Positions 22,374 to 31,457 of a stretch of DNA of 64,000 nt are shown here, piece by piece. Location: assembly GCF_014489615.1 (NCBI RefSeq), contig NZ_CP060825.1:4350501-4414500 (forward strand), in the 5' to 3' direction. A model generated the notes under the pieces. That model was not told the origin of the DNA, searched no databases, and saw only the letters and a program-made list of their open reading frames with translations. Both the position numbers and the translations under genes were made by a program. How positions within the stretch are numbered: the stretch's first letter is position 1; each line of letters starts with the position of its first letter. Source of the stretch: Streptomyces genisteinicus (GTDB lineage: Bacteria; Actinomycetota; Actinomycetes; Streptomycetales; Streptomycetaceae).

Positions 22374-23996
22374 ATGACGGACTCGCAGGCCACCGCCACC
22401 GCCACCGCCCTCGGTACCAACCCCGCCGCCGCGGCCCCCGCCGGTGCGCGCACCGCCGCCGACGTCGTGACCCCCGATCTGGTCGCCCGGCTCACCCGGG
22501 GCGTGGCCGGCTCCGGCCTGACCGTGAACCACGCGCCGTTCACCGGCGAGAAGCTGGCGGACCTGCCCGAGTCGACCCCCGAGGACGTGGCCGGCGCCTT
22601 CGAGCGCGCGCGGACCGCCCAGCGGGTGTGGGAGGCCACCCCGGTCCGGACCCGGGCCGCCGTCCTGCTGCGCTTCCACGACCTGGTCCTGGAGCGCCAG
22701 GCCGAGGTGCTCGACCTGATCCAGCTGGAGACCGGCAAGGCGCGGCTGCACGCCCACGAGGAGGTGCAGGCCGTCGCCGTCTCCGCCCGCCACTACGGCC
22801 GCAAGGCGCCCTCGTACCTGCGGCCCAGGCACCACACCGGGGTCGTCCCGGTGCTCACCAAGACCACCGAACTGCGTCAGCCGCGCGGTGTGGTGGGTCA
22901 GATCGCCCCCTGGAACTACCCGCTGGAGCTGTCCGTCGGCGACGCGCTGCCCGCGTTCGTCTCCGGCAACGCGGTCGTCATGAAGCCCGACACGGAGACC
23001 GCGCTGACCGCCCTGTGGGCGCGGGACCTGCTGATCGAGGCGGGTCTGCCGGCCGAGGTCTTCCAGGTCGTCATCGGCGAGGGCCCGGTCGTCGGACCCG
23101 AGGTCGTGAAGCACGCCGACTACGTCTCGTTCACCGGCTCCACCCGCACCGGCCGCGAGGTGGCCCAGGGCGCGGCCGCCCGCCTGGTCGGGGTCTCCCT
23201 CGAACTCGGCGGCAAGAACGCCATGCTGGTGCTGCACGACGCCGACGTGGAGAAGGCCGCCGCGGGCGCCGTCCGGGCCTGCTTCTCCTCCGCCGGCCAG
23301 CTCTGCATCTCCATCGAGCGGCTCTACGTCCACGAGTCGGTCGCCGACGACTTCGTCGAGCGCTTCGCCGCGCGGACGAGGGCCATGCGGCTCGGCAACT
23401 CCCTCGCGTACGGCGCCGACATGGGCTCCCTGGTCGGCCCCCGTCAGCTGGAGACGGTCACCCGGCACGTCGAGGAGGCCGTCGCCAAGGGCGCGACCGT
23501 CGTCACCGGCGGCGTCGCCCGCCCGGACCTCGGCCCGTACTTCTTCGAGCCCACGATCCTCGACGGCGTCGAGGCGCCGATGGCGGTCTGCGGCGAGGAG
23601 ACCTTCGGGCCCGTGGTCGCGATCTACCGCTTCACCGACGAGGACGAGGTCGTCGAGCTGGCCAACGCCACTGCCTACGGCCTCAATTCGAGCGTGTGGA
23701 CCAAGGACGGCCGCCGCGGCCACGCCGTCGCGGCCAAGCTGCGCACCGGCACCGTCAACATCAACGAGGGCTACGCACCCGCCTACGGAAGCGTCCAGGC
23801 GCCCATGGGCGGCATGAAGGACTCCGGCCTCGGGCGGCGCCACGGCTCCGAGGGAATCCTCAAGTACACCGAGGCGCAGACCGTCGCCCAGCAGCGGCTG
23901 ATGCCGCTGGCGCCGTCGTTCGGCATGGACGACGAGGCGTACGCGAAGTTCATGAGCTTCAGCCTGAAGGCGATGAAGGCCCTGCGGCTGCGCTGA
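22374..23996 (+). CDS. Succinic semialdehyde dehydrogenase
   Basis: A 540-residue NAD(P)+-dependent aldehyde dehydrogenase. The nucleotide-binding segments are QIAPWNYPLEL and SFTGSTRTGREV. The general-base Glu277 is in SLELGGKNAM and the catalytic Cys311 in SAGQLCISIER. The closest family I recognise is the actinobacterial succinate-semialdehyde dehydrogenase (GabD2 type), which feeds 4-aminobutyrate carbon into succinate. The ATG at 22374 follows CATACCCT within a few bases and has no Shine-Dalgarno, suggesting a leaderless or near-leaderless mRNA. The GMC oxidoreductase follows 48 bp downstream, probably in one operon. Confidence 0.92.
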   Translation: MTDSQATATATALGTNPAAAAPAGARTAADVVTPDLVARLTRGVAGSGLTVNHAPFTGEKLADLPESTPEDVAGAFERARTAQRVWEATPVRTRAAVLLRFHDLVLERQAEVLDLIQLETGKARLHAHEEVQAVAVSARHYGRKAPSYLRPRHHTGVVPVLTKTTELRQPRGVVGQIAPWNYPLELSVGDALPAFVSGNAVVMKPDTETALTALWARDLLIEAGLPAEVFQVVIGEGPVVGPEVVKHADYVSFTGSTRTGREVAQGAAARLVGVSLELGGKNAMLVLHDADVEKAAAGAVRACFSSAGQLCISIERLYVHESVADDFVERFAARTRAMRLGNSLAYGADMGSLVGPRQLETVTRHVEEAVAKGATVVTGGVARPDLGPYFFEPTILDGVEAPMAVCGEETFGPVVAIYRFTDEDEVVELANATAYGLNSSVWTKDGRRGHAVAAKLRTGTVNINEGYAPAYGSVQAPMGGMKDSGLGRRHGSEGILKYTEAQTVAQQRLMPLAPSFGMDDEAYAKFMSFSLKAMKALRLR

Positions 23997-24044
23997 TCCG
24001 CCCCGGCCCCATCGCTTCCGCCCGCACATCTGACGAGGAGAGCC

Positions 24045-25943
24045 ATGTCCGAGGTACCCCCTGCCCGAAACCAGGACACGGACGACGACGCGTACGACTA
24101 CGACGTGCTCGTCGTGGGCTCCGGCTTCGGCGGTTCGGTCTCCGCGCTGCGGCTGTCGGAGAAGGGCTACCGGGTCGGCGTGCTGGAGGCCGGGCGCCGC
24201 TTCACCCGCGACTCGCTGCCGAAGAACTCCTGGGACCTGCGCAACTACCTGTGGGCGCCCGCGCTGGGCCTCTTCGGCATCCAGCGCATCCATCTGCTCG
24301 GCAACGTGATGGTGCTGGCGGGCGCGGGCGTCGGAGGCGGCTCGCTCAACTACGCCAACACCCTCTACGTGCCGCCCGCGCCGTTCTTCAACGACCCGCA
24401 GTGGAAGGACATCACGGACTGGCAGGACGAGCTGGCGCCCTACTACGACCAGGCGCGGCGGATGCTCGGCGTCCGGCTCAACCCGACGATGACGCCCTCG
24501 GACGTGCACCTGAAGGCGACCGCCCAGGCGATGGGCGTCGGGGACTCCTTCCACATGGCCCCGGTCGGTGTGTTCTTCGGCGACGGCGACGACGCCGACG
24601 GCGCGGCGAAGGCCCGGCCCGGCCAGGAGGTGGCGGACCCGTACTTCGGCGGGGCCGGCCCCTCCCGGAAGGCGTGCACCGAATGCGGCGAGTGCATGAC
24701 GGGCTGCCGCCACGGCGCGAAGAACACCCTCAACGAGAACTATCTCTACCTCGCCGAGCAGGCGGGTACCGAGGTGCACCCGATGACCTCGGTCGTGTCG
24801 GTCTCCGAGGACGGGCGCGGCGGCTTCGCCGTGGCGACCCTGCCCAGCGACAAGCGGCGCAAGGGGAAGGGCCGTACGTTCACCGCGCGCCGGGTCGTCG
24901 TCGCGGCCGGCACCTACGGGACGCAGACCCTGCTGCACCGGATGAAGGACACCGGTCTGCTGCCCCGGCTGTCCGCCCGGCTCGGCGAGCTGACCCGCAC
25001 CAACTCCGAGGCGCTGGTGGGCGCGCAGACCGACAACCGGCGCTACCGCAAGCGCCACGGCGCGGCGAAGGTCGACTTCACCCGCGGTGTGGCGATCACG
25101 TCCTCGATCCACCCCGACGCCGACACCCACATCGAGCCGGTCCGCTACGGGCGGGGGTCGAACGCCATGGGCGGCATGACCGTCCTCCAGGTGCCCTTCC
25201 GGGCCAGGGGCCGGGTCGCGGGCTGGTTCGGCAACATGGCCCGGCACCCCTGGCTCGCCGTCCGGGCGCTGTCGAACCGCCGCTGGTCGGAGCGGACCAT
25301 CATCGGTCTCGTCATGCAGTCGCTCGACAACTCGCTGACCACGTACCGCAAACCGAACGGCCTCGGCAAGGGCCTGCTCACCGCCCGCCAGGGCCACGGC
25401 GCGCCCAACCCGACGCAGATCCCCGAGGCGACCCGCGCCGCGAGCCTGCTCGCCGAGGAGATCAACGGCTTCGCCGGCTCCAACATCGGCGAGCTGATGG
25501 GCACCCCGCTGACGGCGCACTTCCTCGGCGGCTGCCCGATCGGGGCCGACGCCGCGTCGGGCGTCATCGACCCGTACCACCGGCTCTACGGGCACCCGGG
25601 GATCACGGTCGTGGACGGCTCGGCCGTCTCCGCCAACCTCGGCGTCAATCCGTCGCTGACCATCACGGCGCAGGCGGAGCGGGCGATGTCCTTCTGGCCC
25701 AACAAGGGCGAACGGGACCCGAGGCCGGAGCAGGGCGAGGCCTACGAGCGTCTGGCGCCGGTCGAGCCCATGGCGCCTTCGGTCCCGGCGGAGGCGTTCG
25801 GCGCGCTCAGGCTGCCCTTCCTGGGGATGCCGGCCGTGCCGCCGAGGAAGCAGGAGCAGGACGGCAGCCCGCTGCCGGAGCCGGTGCAGAAGGAGCCCGC
25901 GCGGCAGCAGTCCGCGCCGAGCGAGCCGACCGGGCCGGCGTAG
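24045..25943 (+). CDS. GMC family FAD-dependent oxidoreductase
   Basis: A 632-residue flavoprotein. The N-terminal FAD motif VVGSGFGGSVSALRL is at about 18-32. GAGVGGGSLNYANTLYVPP is typical of the cholesterol-oxidase-like GMC branch. The C-terminal GMC signature includes HFLGGCPIGADAASGVID, followed by VVDGSAVSANLGVNPSLT. A Cys-rich segment CTECGECMTGC near residue 209 recalls iron-sulfur-type ligands found in some members of this branch. The substrate is unknown. Its position right after an aldehyde dehydrogenase suggests linked alcohol/aldehyde oxidation (inference). The Pro-rich tail is dispensable-looking. Confidence 0.9.
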   Translation: MSEVPPARNQDTDDDAYDYDVLVVGSGFGGSVSALRLSEKGYRVGVLEAGRRFTRDSLPKNSWDLRNYLWAPALGLFGIQRIHLLGNVMVLAGAGVGGGSLNYANTLYVPPAPFFNDPQWKDITDWQDELAPYYDQARRMLGVRLNPTMTPSDVHLKATAQAMGVGDSFHMAPVGVFFGDGDDADGAAKARPGQEVADPYFGGAGPSRKACTECGECMTGCRHGAKNTLNENYLYLAEQAGTEVHPMTSVVSVSEDGRGGFAVATLPSDKRRKGKGRTFTARRVVVAAGTYGTQTLLHRMKDTGLLPRLSARLGELTRTNSEALVGAQTDNRRYRKRHGAAKVDFTRGVAITSSIHPDADTHIEPVRYGRGSNAMGGMTVLQVPFRARGRVAGWFGNMARHPWLAVRALSNRRWSERTIIGLVMQSLDNSLTTYRKPNGLGKGLLTARQGHGAPNPTQIPEATRAASLLAEEINGFAGSNIGELMGTPLTAHFLGGCPIGADAASGVIDPYHRLYGHPGITVVDGSAVSANLGVNPSLTITAQAERAMSFWPNKGERDPRPEQGEAYERLAPVEPMAPSVPAEAFGALRLPFLGMPAVPPRKQEQDGSPLPEPVQKEPARQQSAPSEPTGPA

Positions 25944-25986
25944 GCGCGTGGGGGTGGGGGTGGGCGCGGCGGCCCGGGAACGCACG

Positions 25987-26022
25987 AAGGCCGCTGCACC
26001 CCCCTCCGAGTGCAGCGGCCTT
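25987..26022 (+). terminator. Terminator after the GMC oxidoreductase gene
   Basis: AAGGCCGCTGCAC at 25987-25999 pairs perfectly with GTGCAGCGGCCTT at 26010-26022 around a 10-base loop. It lies 43 bp after the stop codon. Confidence 0.85.
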
Positions 26023-26191
26023 GTGGCCTGCGTACGGTCCTGCGCGCGTGGCGTCCGGAAGACCGTTGTTACGCATGCATGACCTGTGACCAGTGGGAAT
26101 GGTTGTCCTCCGGAACGCGATTCGCGGTGTGACGTGGATCACTTCGCGGGCGAGGGGGATCCGGGCCGCCGCCGCGGACAGAAGAGGAAAG
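26023..26191 (+). ncRNA. Possible small RNA transcription unit between two terminators
   Basis: The 169 bp between the terminator at 25987-26022 and another 16-bp hairpin at 26192-26230 have no gene. They contain TGTGACGTGGATCAC at 26128-26142, a GTGA-N6-TCAC dyad of the Crp/FNR type. A second terminator with no gene before it suggests a short untranslated transcript. This is inference from layout only. Confidence 0.25.
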
Positions 26192-26230
26192 GCGGAAGGC
26201 CCCGCGGGCAGTGGCCGCGGGGCCTTCCGC
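26192..26230. terminator. 16-bp perfect hairpin without an adjacent gene
   Basis: GCGGAAGGCCCCGCGG at 26192-26207 pairs perfectly with 26215-26230 around a 7-base loop. It is either the end of an unannotated transcript or a second-stage terminator for the GMC gene. Confidence 0.7.
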
Positions 26231-26701
26231 GGCACCGGCGTCAGGGCAGCGCCGGTGCCGGAGCGCGGCGCCGGGGGGTGGCGCCGCGATGGGCGGGCCG
26301 CGTTCCGGGCGGACCGGAAGCGCTGCGGAAGCGGCCGATGGCTGGTGTGGCGGATGCGCGGAGCGGGACCTCCGTGCCGGGACCCTGTGGAGCGGACCGG
26401 ATGCGGCCGGCGCCGGGCGTCCCCGGGGCCGACCGCTCTTGGGGTGACCGGGCTGCTGTCCCCTGCCGACCGGTCACGCACGCTGGTGCGAGGTCCCACG
26501 GCGCACCGTCGGTGCGCCACACGCCCCAGCGGAGCCACGCGTGGTTTTCCTGCGAGGCCCGCCCCTGGATGGCACGGACATCCAGATCAACGAGGCCCGC
26601 CCGCGCACGTCACGCGCCGCACGGGTGAGGGGGCACCCGAACGCAGGTGCGCGGCGTACGCCCTGGTCACGCCCTGCGGCGCCCGGCGGGCGCCCGGACC
26701 C
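26231..26701. other. Intergenic stretch without recognisable gene
   Basis: About 470 bp after the hairpin and before the 3' end of the chorismate mutase gene. Several frames are open, as expected at this GC content. None shows a ribosome-binding site plus recognisable protein features. I see no RNA gene here. Confidence 0.6.
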
Positions 26702-26986
26702 TCAGACGCGGCCCCGGCAGAGCTCCAGCAGCGTCATCGCGAGGGAGGTGCCCGGCTTCCCGAGGGCGTCCCTGTAGTGGGCCAGCACCTCCAGCTCGCG
26801 GGCCAGGTTCACGCGGCGGCCGCCGGACGCGATCCGGGCGTCCTGGATGACCGCCGAGACGGCCATCCGTTCCTGGATCAGGCCGATGATCCGGTCGTCG
26901 AGCGCGTCGATGCGGTCGCGCGCGCCGGTGATCACCTCGGCGGCGCCGTCGGTGCGGGCGCCGGTCCGGTCGAGTACCTCGGTCAT
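26702..26986 (-). CDS. Chorismate mutase (AroQ type)
   Basis: Encodes 94 residues, the size of a monofunctional AroQ chorismate mutase converting chorismate to prephenate for Phe and Tyr synthesis. The motif ARDRIDALDDRIIGLIQERMAVSAVIQDAR at about 22-51 carries the family's active-site Arg and helix pattern; RVNLARELEVLAHY follows. AGAGGAG precedes the ATG at 26986. No dehydratase or dehydrogenase domain is fused. A Phe/Tyr leader peptide and terminator lie upstream, pointing to transcription attenuation. Confidence 0.9.
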   Translation of the reverse strand: MTEVLDRTGARTDGAAEVITGARDRIDALDDRIIGLIQERMAVSAVIQDARIASGGRRVNLARELEVLAHYRDALGKPGTSLAMTLLELCRGRV

Positions 26987-27079
26987 GGGGATCTCCTCTG
27001 TGTCGGGACACTGTGCGGATGCTGTGTCGGGACTCTGCTTCGGGAGGAGCCGCTGACCGGCAGGGCCGGGAAAGCCGAA

Positions 27080-27107
27080 GCGCCCCGGGCCTGTCGGCCC
27101 GGGGCGC
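27080..27107 (-). terminator. Attenuator hairpin upstream of chorismate mutase
   Basis: GCGCCCCGGGCC and GGCCCGGGGCGC form a 12-bp perfect stem with a 4-base loop. On the minus strand it is followed by TTCGGCTTTCCC. It lies 22 bp after the leader-peptide stop and about 95 bp before the chorismate mutase ATG. The CGGGCCG in its first arm is complementary to CGGCCCG inside the leader coding region (27156-27162), giving a possible antiterminator. Confidence 0.7.
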
Positions 27108-27128
27108 CTGGGAAGTCGCTGTCTGAAG

Positions 27129-27200
27129 CTAGGCAGCACGACCATGGCAGCCGGACGGGCCGGTGCCATAGGTAAAGACGAAGGTCAGCTGCTTCTGCAT
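27129..27200 (-). CDS. Phe/Tyr leader peptide of the chorismate mutase attenuator
   Basis: A 23-codon reading frame beginning MQKQLTFVFTY, with Phe, Phe and Tyr within five codons, ending in TAG. It is too short for routine gene calling. Upstream on the minus strand are TTGGCC and, 17 bp later, CATACT; the ATG follows six bases after CATACT, so the transcript is likely leaderless. A terminator hairpin follows the stop. Ribosome stalling at the Phe/Tyr codons when these amino acids are scarce would expose the leader segment to pair with the terminator's first arm. This fits control of an aromatic pathway gene; it is inferred, not shown. Confidence 0.7.
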   Translation of the reverse strand: MQKQLTFVFTYGTGPSGCHGRAA

Positions 27201-27281
27201 GCGGACAGTATGGACCCGGCCCCGTACCGGGCCAAAGCCGGGTTCGGATGGTGAGACGAAAAGAGGGCGCGGGGCCCCCGG

Positions 27282-27287
27282 TAGAAT
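27282..27287 (+). promoter_or_regulatory. Candidate -10 element of guaA
   Basis: TAGAAT lies 43 bp upstream of the guaA start and matches the Streptomyces housekeeping -10. No convincing -35 is seen at the right spacing. Confidence 0.35.
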
Positions 27288-27329
27288 CGACAGATACCGA
27301 CCCTCACTCCCACCGCCGGAAGGCCGCCA

Positions 27330-28930
<1,601 letters not shown>

Positions 28931-28946
28931 TCCCCGCAGCCCCGCC

Positions 28947-28981
28947 GGCGCCGCCGCCCCGACTCCCGGAGCGGCGGCGCC
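28947..28981 (+). terminator. guaA terminator
   Basis: GGCGCCGCCGC at 28947-28957 pairs with GCGGCGGCGCC at 28971-28981, 19 bp after the stop codon. Confidence 0.7.
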
Positions 28982-29121
28982 GCCGTCTTCCCCGGCACCT
29001 TTCCGCCCCGCCGGGAGCGGCTGTACCGTCCCTGCCACGGACCGTGGCGCCTTCCAGGTGAGCGGCACGGCCCACCCGTACGTAAGGTCGGTTGACGGGC
29101 CAACTGAAGGCGGGACCAGCG

Positions 29122-29643
29122 ATGACACACTCCTACCGGCCGGCAGCGGCCGACGGCACCCCCGGCGACGGCGCACGCGGCTGGAAGGCGTGGGCCACGG
29201 CCCACGCGCTGCTGCCGCTGCGGCTCTTCCTCGGCATCACCTTCGTCTACGCGGGCATCGACAAGCTGACCGACAGCGCGTTCCTGTCGGCGAGCGGCCC
29301 CGGTTCCATCGGCGCGCTGATGGAGGGGGTGCGCGACAGCTCCGCCGTGCCGGGCCTGGTCGACCTCGCGCTGAACGATCCCGAGGGCTTCGGATACGCC
29401 ATCGCCTTCGGGGAGCTCGCCGTCGGCATCGGCACGCTGGCCGGACTGCTGGCCCGGGTCGCCGCGCTCGGCGGAGCGCTCATCTCGCTGAGCCTGTGGC
29501 TGACCGTCAGCTGGCAGAGCGACCCGTACTACTACGGGAACGACCTCGTCTATCTGATGGCCTGGCTGCCGCTGGTGCTGGCGGGCGCGGACCGTTTCTC
29601 CGCCGACGCCTTCCTGCGCGCCCGGCGGCGCCGCACGCCGTAG
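29122..29643 (+). CDS. DoxX family membrane protein
   Basis: A 173-residue inner-membrane protein with the DoxX-like four-helix pattern: LPLRLFLGITFVYAGIDKLTD near residue 32, FGELAVGIGTLAGLLARVAALGGALISL near 100, and LVYLMAWLPLVLAGADRFS near 145. Family members are linked to thiosulfate:quinone oxidoreductase subunits and redox stress, but function is rarely known. The ATG at 29122 was preferred over a TTG at 29092. The 3' end overlaps the convergent small membrane-protein gene by 94 bp. Confidence 0.85.
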   Translation: MTHSYRPAAADGTPGDGARGWKAWATAHALLPLRLFLGITFVYAGIDKLTDSAFLSASGPGSIGALMEGVRDSSAVPGLVDLALNDPEGFGYAIAFGELAVGIGTLAGLLARVAALGGALISLSLWLTVSWQSDPYYYGNDLVYLMAWLPLVLAGADRFSADAFLRARRRRTP

Positions 29644-29825
29644 TGCAGGCTCCCCGCGCACGCGGCCAGGCCCAGACCGCCGAAGACGACCGGCAGGGCG
29701 ACGAACCACGGGACGTGCCACGCGCCCGCGGAGTCCCCCGCGTAGAGGCCCGCGCAGGTCAGCACGGAGAGGCCGGCGATCAGCCTGCCGGGCCGGAACC
29801 CGTGCAGGAACTCATGGTGCGACAC
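29550..29825 (-). CDS. Small two-helix membrane protein downstream of the PspC gene
   Basis: Encodes 91 residues with two hydrophobic helices: RLIAGLSVLTCAGLYAGDS at about 14-32 and PWFVALPVVFGGLGLAACAG at about 39-58. An Arg-rich tail follows. The GTG at 29825 has GGAGG six bases upstream and overlaps the end of the PspC gene by 14 bp, implying translational coupling. The last part overlaps the convergent DoxX gene. I do not recognise a named family. The coupling suggests a role with the PspC protein. Confidence 0.7.
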   Translation of the reverse strand: MSHHEFLHGFRPGRLIAGLSVLTCAGLYAGDSAGAWHVPWFVALPVVFGGLGLAACAGSLHYGVRRRRARRKASAEKRSAPASTSGSQAIR

Positions 29826-31101
29826 GGTCCACCTCCACCTGGCCGAGCGTCACGTCCAACTCCAGTCGCAGCGTCCCCGACGGCCCGGCGTCCCGGGGCG
29901 GTTCCAGGGTCTCGCGCACCGTCACGCCCGGTCCGGAGCCGCCGTTCGCACCCGACGGCAGCCGGATGTCGCCGAGGCCGACTCCGGCGTCCAGCACCAC
30001 CGTGGCGTCGTGGGGGACGACGACCCTGAGGACCCCGAGGCCGACCTCGGCCCGGGTGGACACCGTCGTGCCGGCCGGCACGTCCAGGGCGCCGAGATCC
30101 AGGGTGGCGGTGCCCGAGCCCAGTTCGTGGGAGGGCGCCAGGGCCGCGGCCGACGCCGGCCGCCAGGTCCGTTCGCCGAACGTCGTGCTGATGTTCGGGG
30201 GCAGCGCCGACGCCCCCGCCAGCAGGCAGGCCGCCACCATCGTCAGCAGCACGGTGCCGAAGCCGGTGCGGCCGAGGAAGCTGCTCACCACGAGGCCCGC
30301 GCCGAGCACGGCGAGGGCGGCGACCAGACCGATCTGGAGGCTCGCGCCCAGCGGCCGGCCGTCCCAGCTCGCCGCCGTGCCCGCCGCTCCCGCGAGGATC
30401 GCCAGGGTCACGACCGCGCCGCCGATGCCGCGCCGCCCCCAGGGCTGCTGCGGCGCCGCCGGGTGCCGGTCGCGGTCCCGCGCGGCCGGACCGGACGCGA
30501 CCGCGTCCGCCGGACCCCACAGGTAGCCGGCGGCCACCGGCCCCGTGGTGCCGTCCTTCAGGATCGGGTCGCGCCACCACGAGGGGCCGTCGGGCGAGGG
30601 CGGCGCCTTGGTCTCGGGCGGCGCCTCCGCCACCGTCTGGGCGGTCGCCGGGTCCAGCGGGGCGCCGTCCGGCGACGCCGCCCTGCGGCGCAGCGACCAG
30701 ACGGCGACGCCGGCGGTGGCCAGCGACAGCATCGAGGCGAAGGCGAGCATGTCGGCGTTGCTCAGTGTGGTGAGCAGCAGCCCGCTGCCGATGAGGGCGA
30801 GCAGGACGGCGCTCAGCGAGGCCCGGTCGACCCGTCCCGAGAGCATCCGCCGGAACTCGTTCTCGTCCTCGTCGTCGGCGGGAATCAGCAGCCAGGCGAA
30901 GCCGTAGAAGATCAGGCCCGTGCCGCCGGTCGCGGAGAGCACGGCGACCGCGATGCGGAAGATGACCGGATCGACGTCGCAGTGCCGGCCGAGCCCGCCG
31001 CAGACTCCCGCGACCATCTTCGAGCGCGGGGTGCGGCGCAGCGTCTGCGGCGGCTCCGGCTCCTGGGGGGGAACGGGCGGCGCGGTGGTCGGCTGGCTCA
31101 T
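29812..31101 (-). CDS. PspC domain protein with LiaF-like C-terminus
   Basis: A 429-residue membrane protein. The N-terminal PspC domain (about 20-75) has LRRTPRSKMVAGVCGGLGRH, followed by LIFYGFAWLLIPADDEDENE. Several further helices lie at about 95-140 and 225-310. The C-terminal region (about 310-429) is rich in short beta repeats such as LDLGALDVPAGTTVSTRAEVG and resembles the cytoplasmic or adhesin-like domain of LiaF proteins. It is divergent from the PspC-histidine kinase at 31458. PspC and LiaF proteins act in envelope-stress sensing, so it likely regulates that kinase (inference). Confidence 0.88.
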   Translation of the reverse strand: MSQPTTAPPVPPQEPEPPQTLRRTPRSKMVAGVCGGLGRHCDVDPVIFRIAVAVLSATGGTGLIFYGFAWLLIPADDEDENEFRRMLSGRVDRASLSAVLLALIGSGLLLTTLSNADMLAFASMLSLATAGVAVWSLRRRAASPDGAPLDPATAQTVAEAPPETKAPPSPDGPSWWRDPILKDGTTGPVAAGYLWGPADAVASGPAARDRDRHPAAPQQPWGRRGIGGAVVTLAILAGAAGTAASWDGRPLGASLQIGLVAALAVLGAGLVVSSFLGRTGFGTVLLTMVAACLLAGASALPPNISTTFGERTWRPASAAALAPSHELGSGTATLDLGALDVPAGTTVSTRAEVGLGVLRVVVPHDATVVLDAGVGLGDIRLPSGANGGSGPGVTVRETLEPPRDAGPSGTLRLELDVTLGQVEVDRVAP

Positions 31102-31421
31102 GTCTCCATGGTGACGGCCGCGGGGCCCCGTGGGCAGCCGCCCCGACCCTGGCCCTTCCCTGATATTGCCGCCGGGGCGGGACGTGCGGCGGACGCCGGC
31201 GAGGCACGTCTCCGGTCCGCCGGGGCCCGGACTCCCCGGTGCCCGCCCTGCCGCGGCGCCTGTGCCCCTGAGGCGGGGGAGACGAGGCAGGAGGGGCGAA
31301 GCAGGGAGGCGAGGCGGGAGGGGCGGACCCGGCCCGGTGCCGCGGGCCCGGTCGCGTCCGGGGCCGGATCGGGTCGCGCGTCCCCGGGTCCGTCTCAGGG
31401 GCGGATTAAGGGACTGCCCTG
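31102..31421. other. Divergent promoter region between PspC protein and PspC kinase
   Basis: About 320 bp with no gene. CCCTGAT occurs at the PspC-protein end (about 31158-31164) and again in the dyad next to the kinase start (31405-31423). The middle is a GGCGAGG-type purine-rich stretch of no recognised function. Confidence 0.6.
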
Positions 31422-31423
31422 AT
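31405..31423. promoter_or_regulatory. Palindrome TTAAGGG-ACTG-CCCTGAT, candidate response-regulator site
   Basis: AGGG-N4-CCCT with flanking T/A forms a short dyad of the type bound by LiaR/NarL-class regulators. A half-site copy (CCCTGAT) occurs at about 31158 near the other divergent gene. The likely binder is the response regulator encoded at 32729, giving autoregulation. Confidence 0.4.
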
Positions 31424-31457
31424 GCCCCCCGCCCCGCCGCCGTGGAACCATCGGGAC

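Noticed and set aside
22278..25985. Long minus-strand open frame opposite the dehydrogenase and GMC genes
   Set aside because: No domain, His/Arg/Gly-biased composition, and fully antisense to two recognised enzymes.
26086..26628. Plus-strand open frame of 180 codons in the gene-poor stretch
   Set aside because: It runs across the hairpin at 26192-26230, has no ribosome-binding site and an Arg/Gly/Pro-biased composition typical of non-coding GC-rich DNA.
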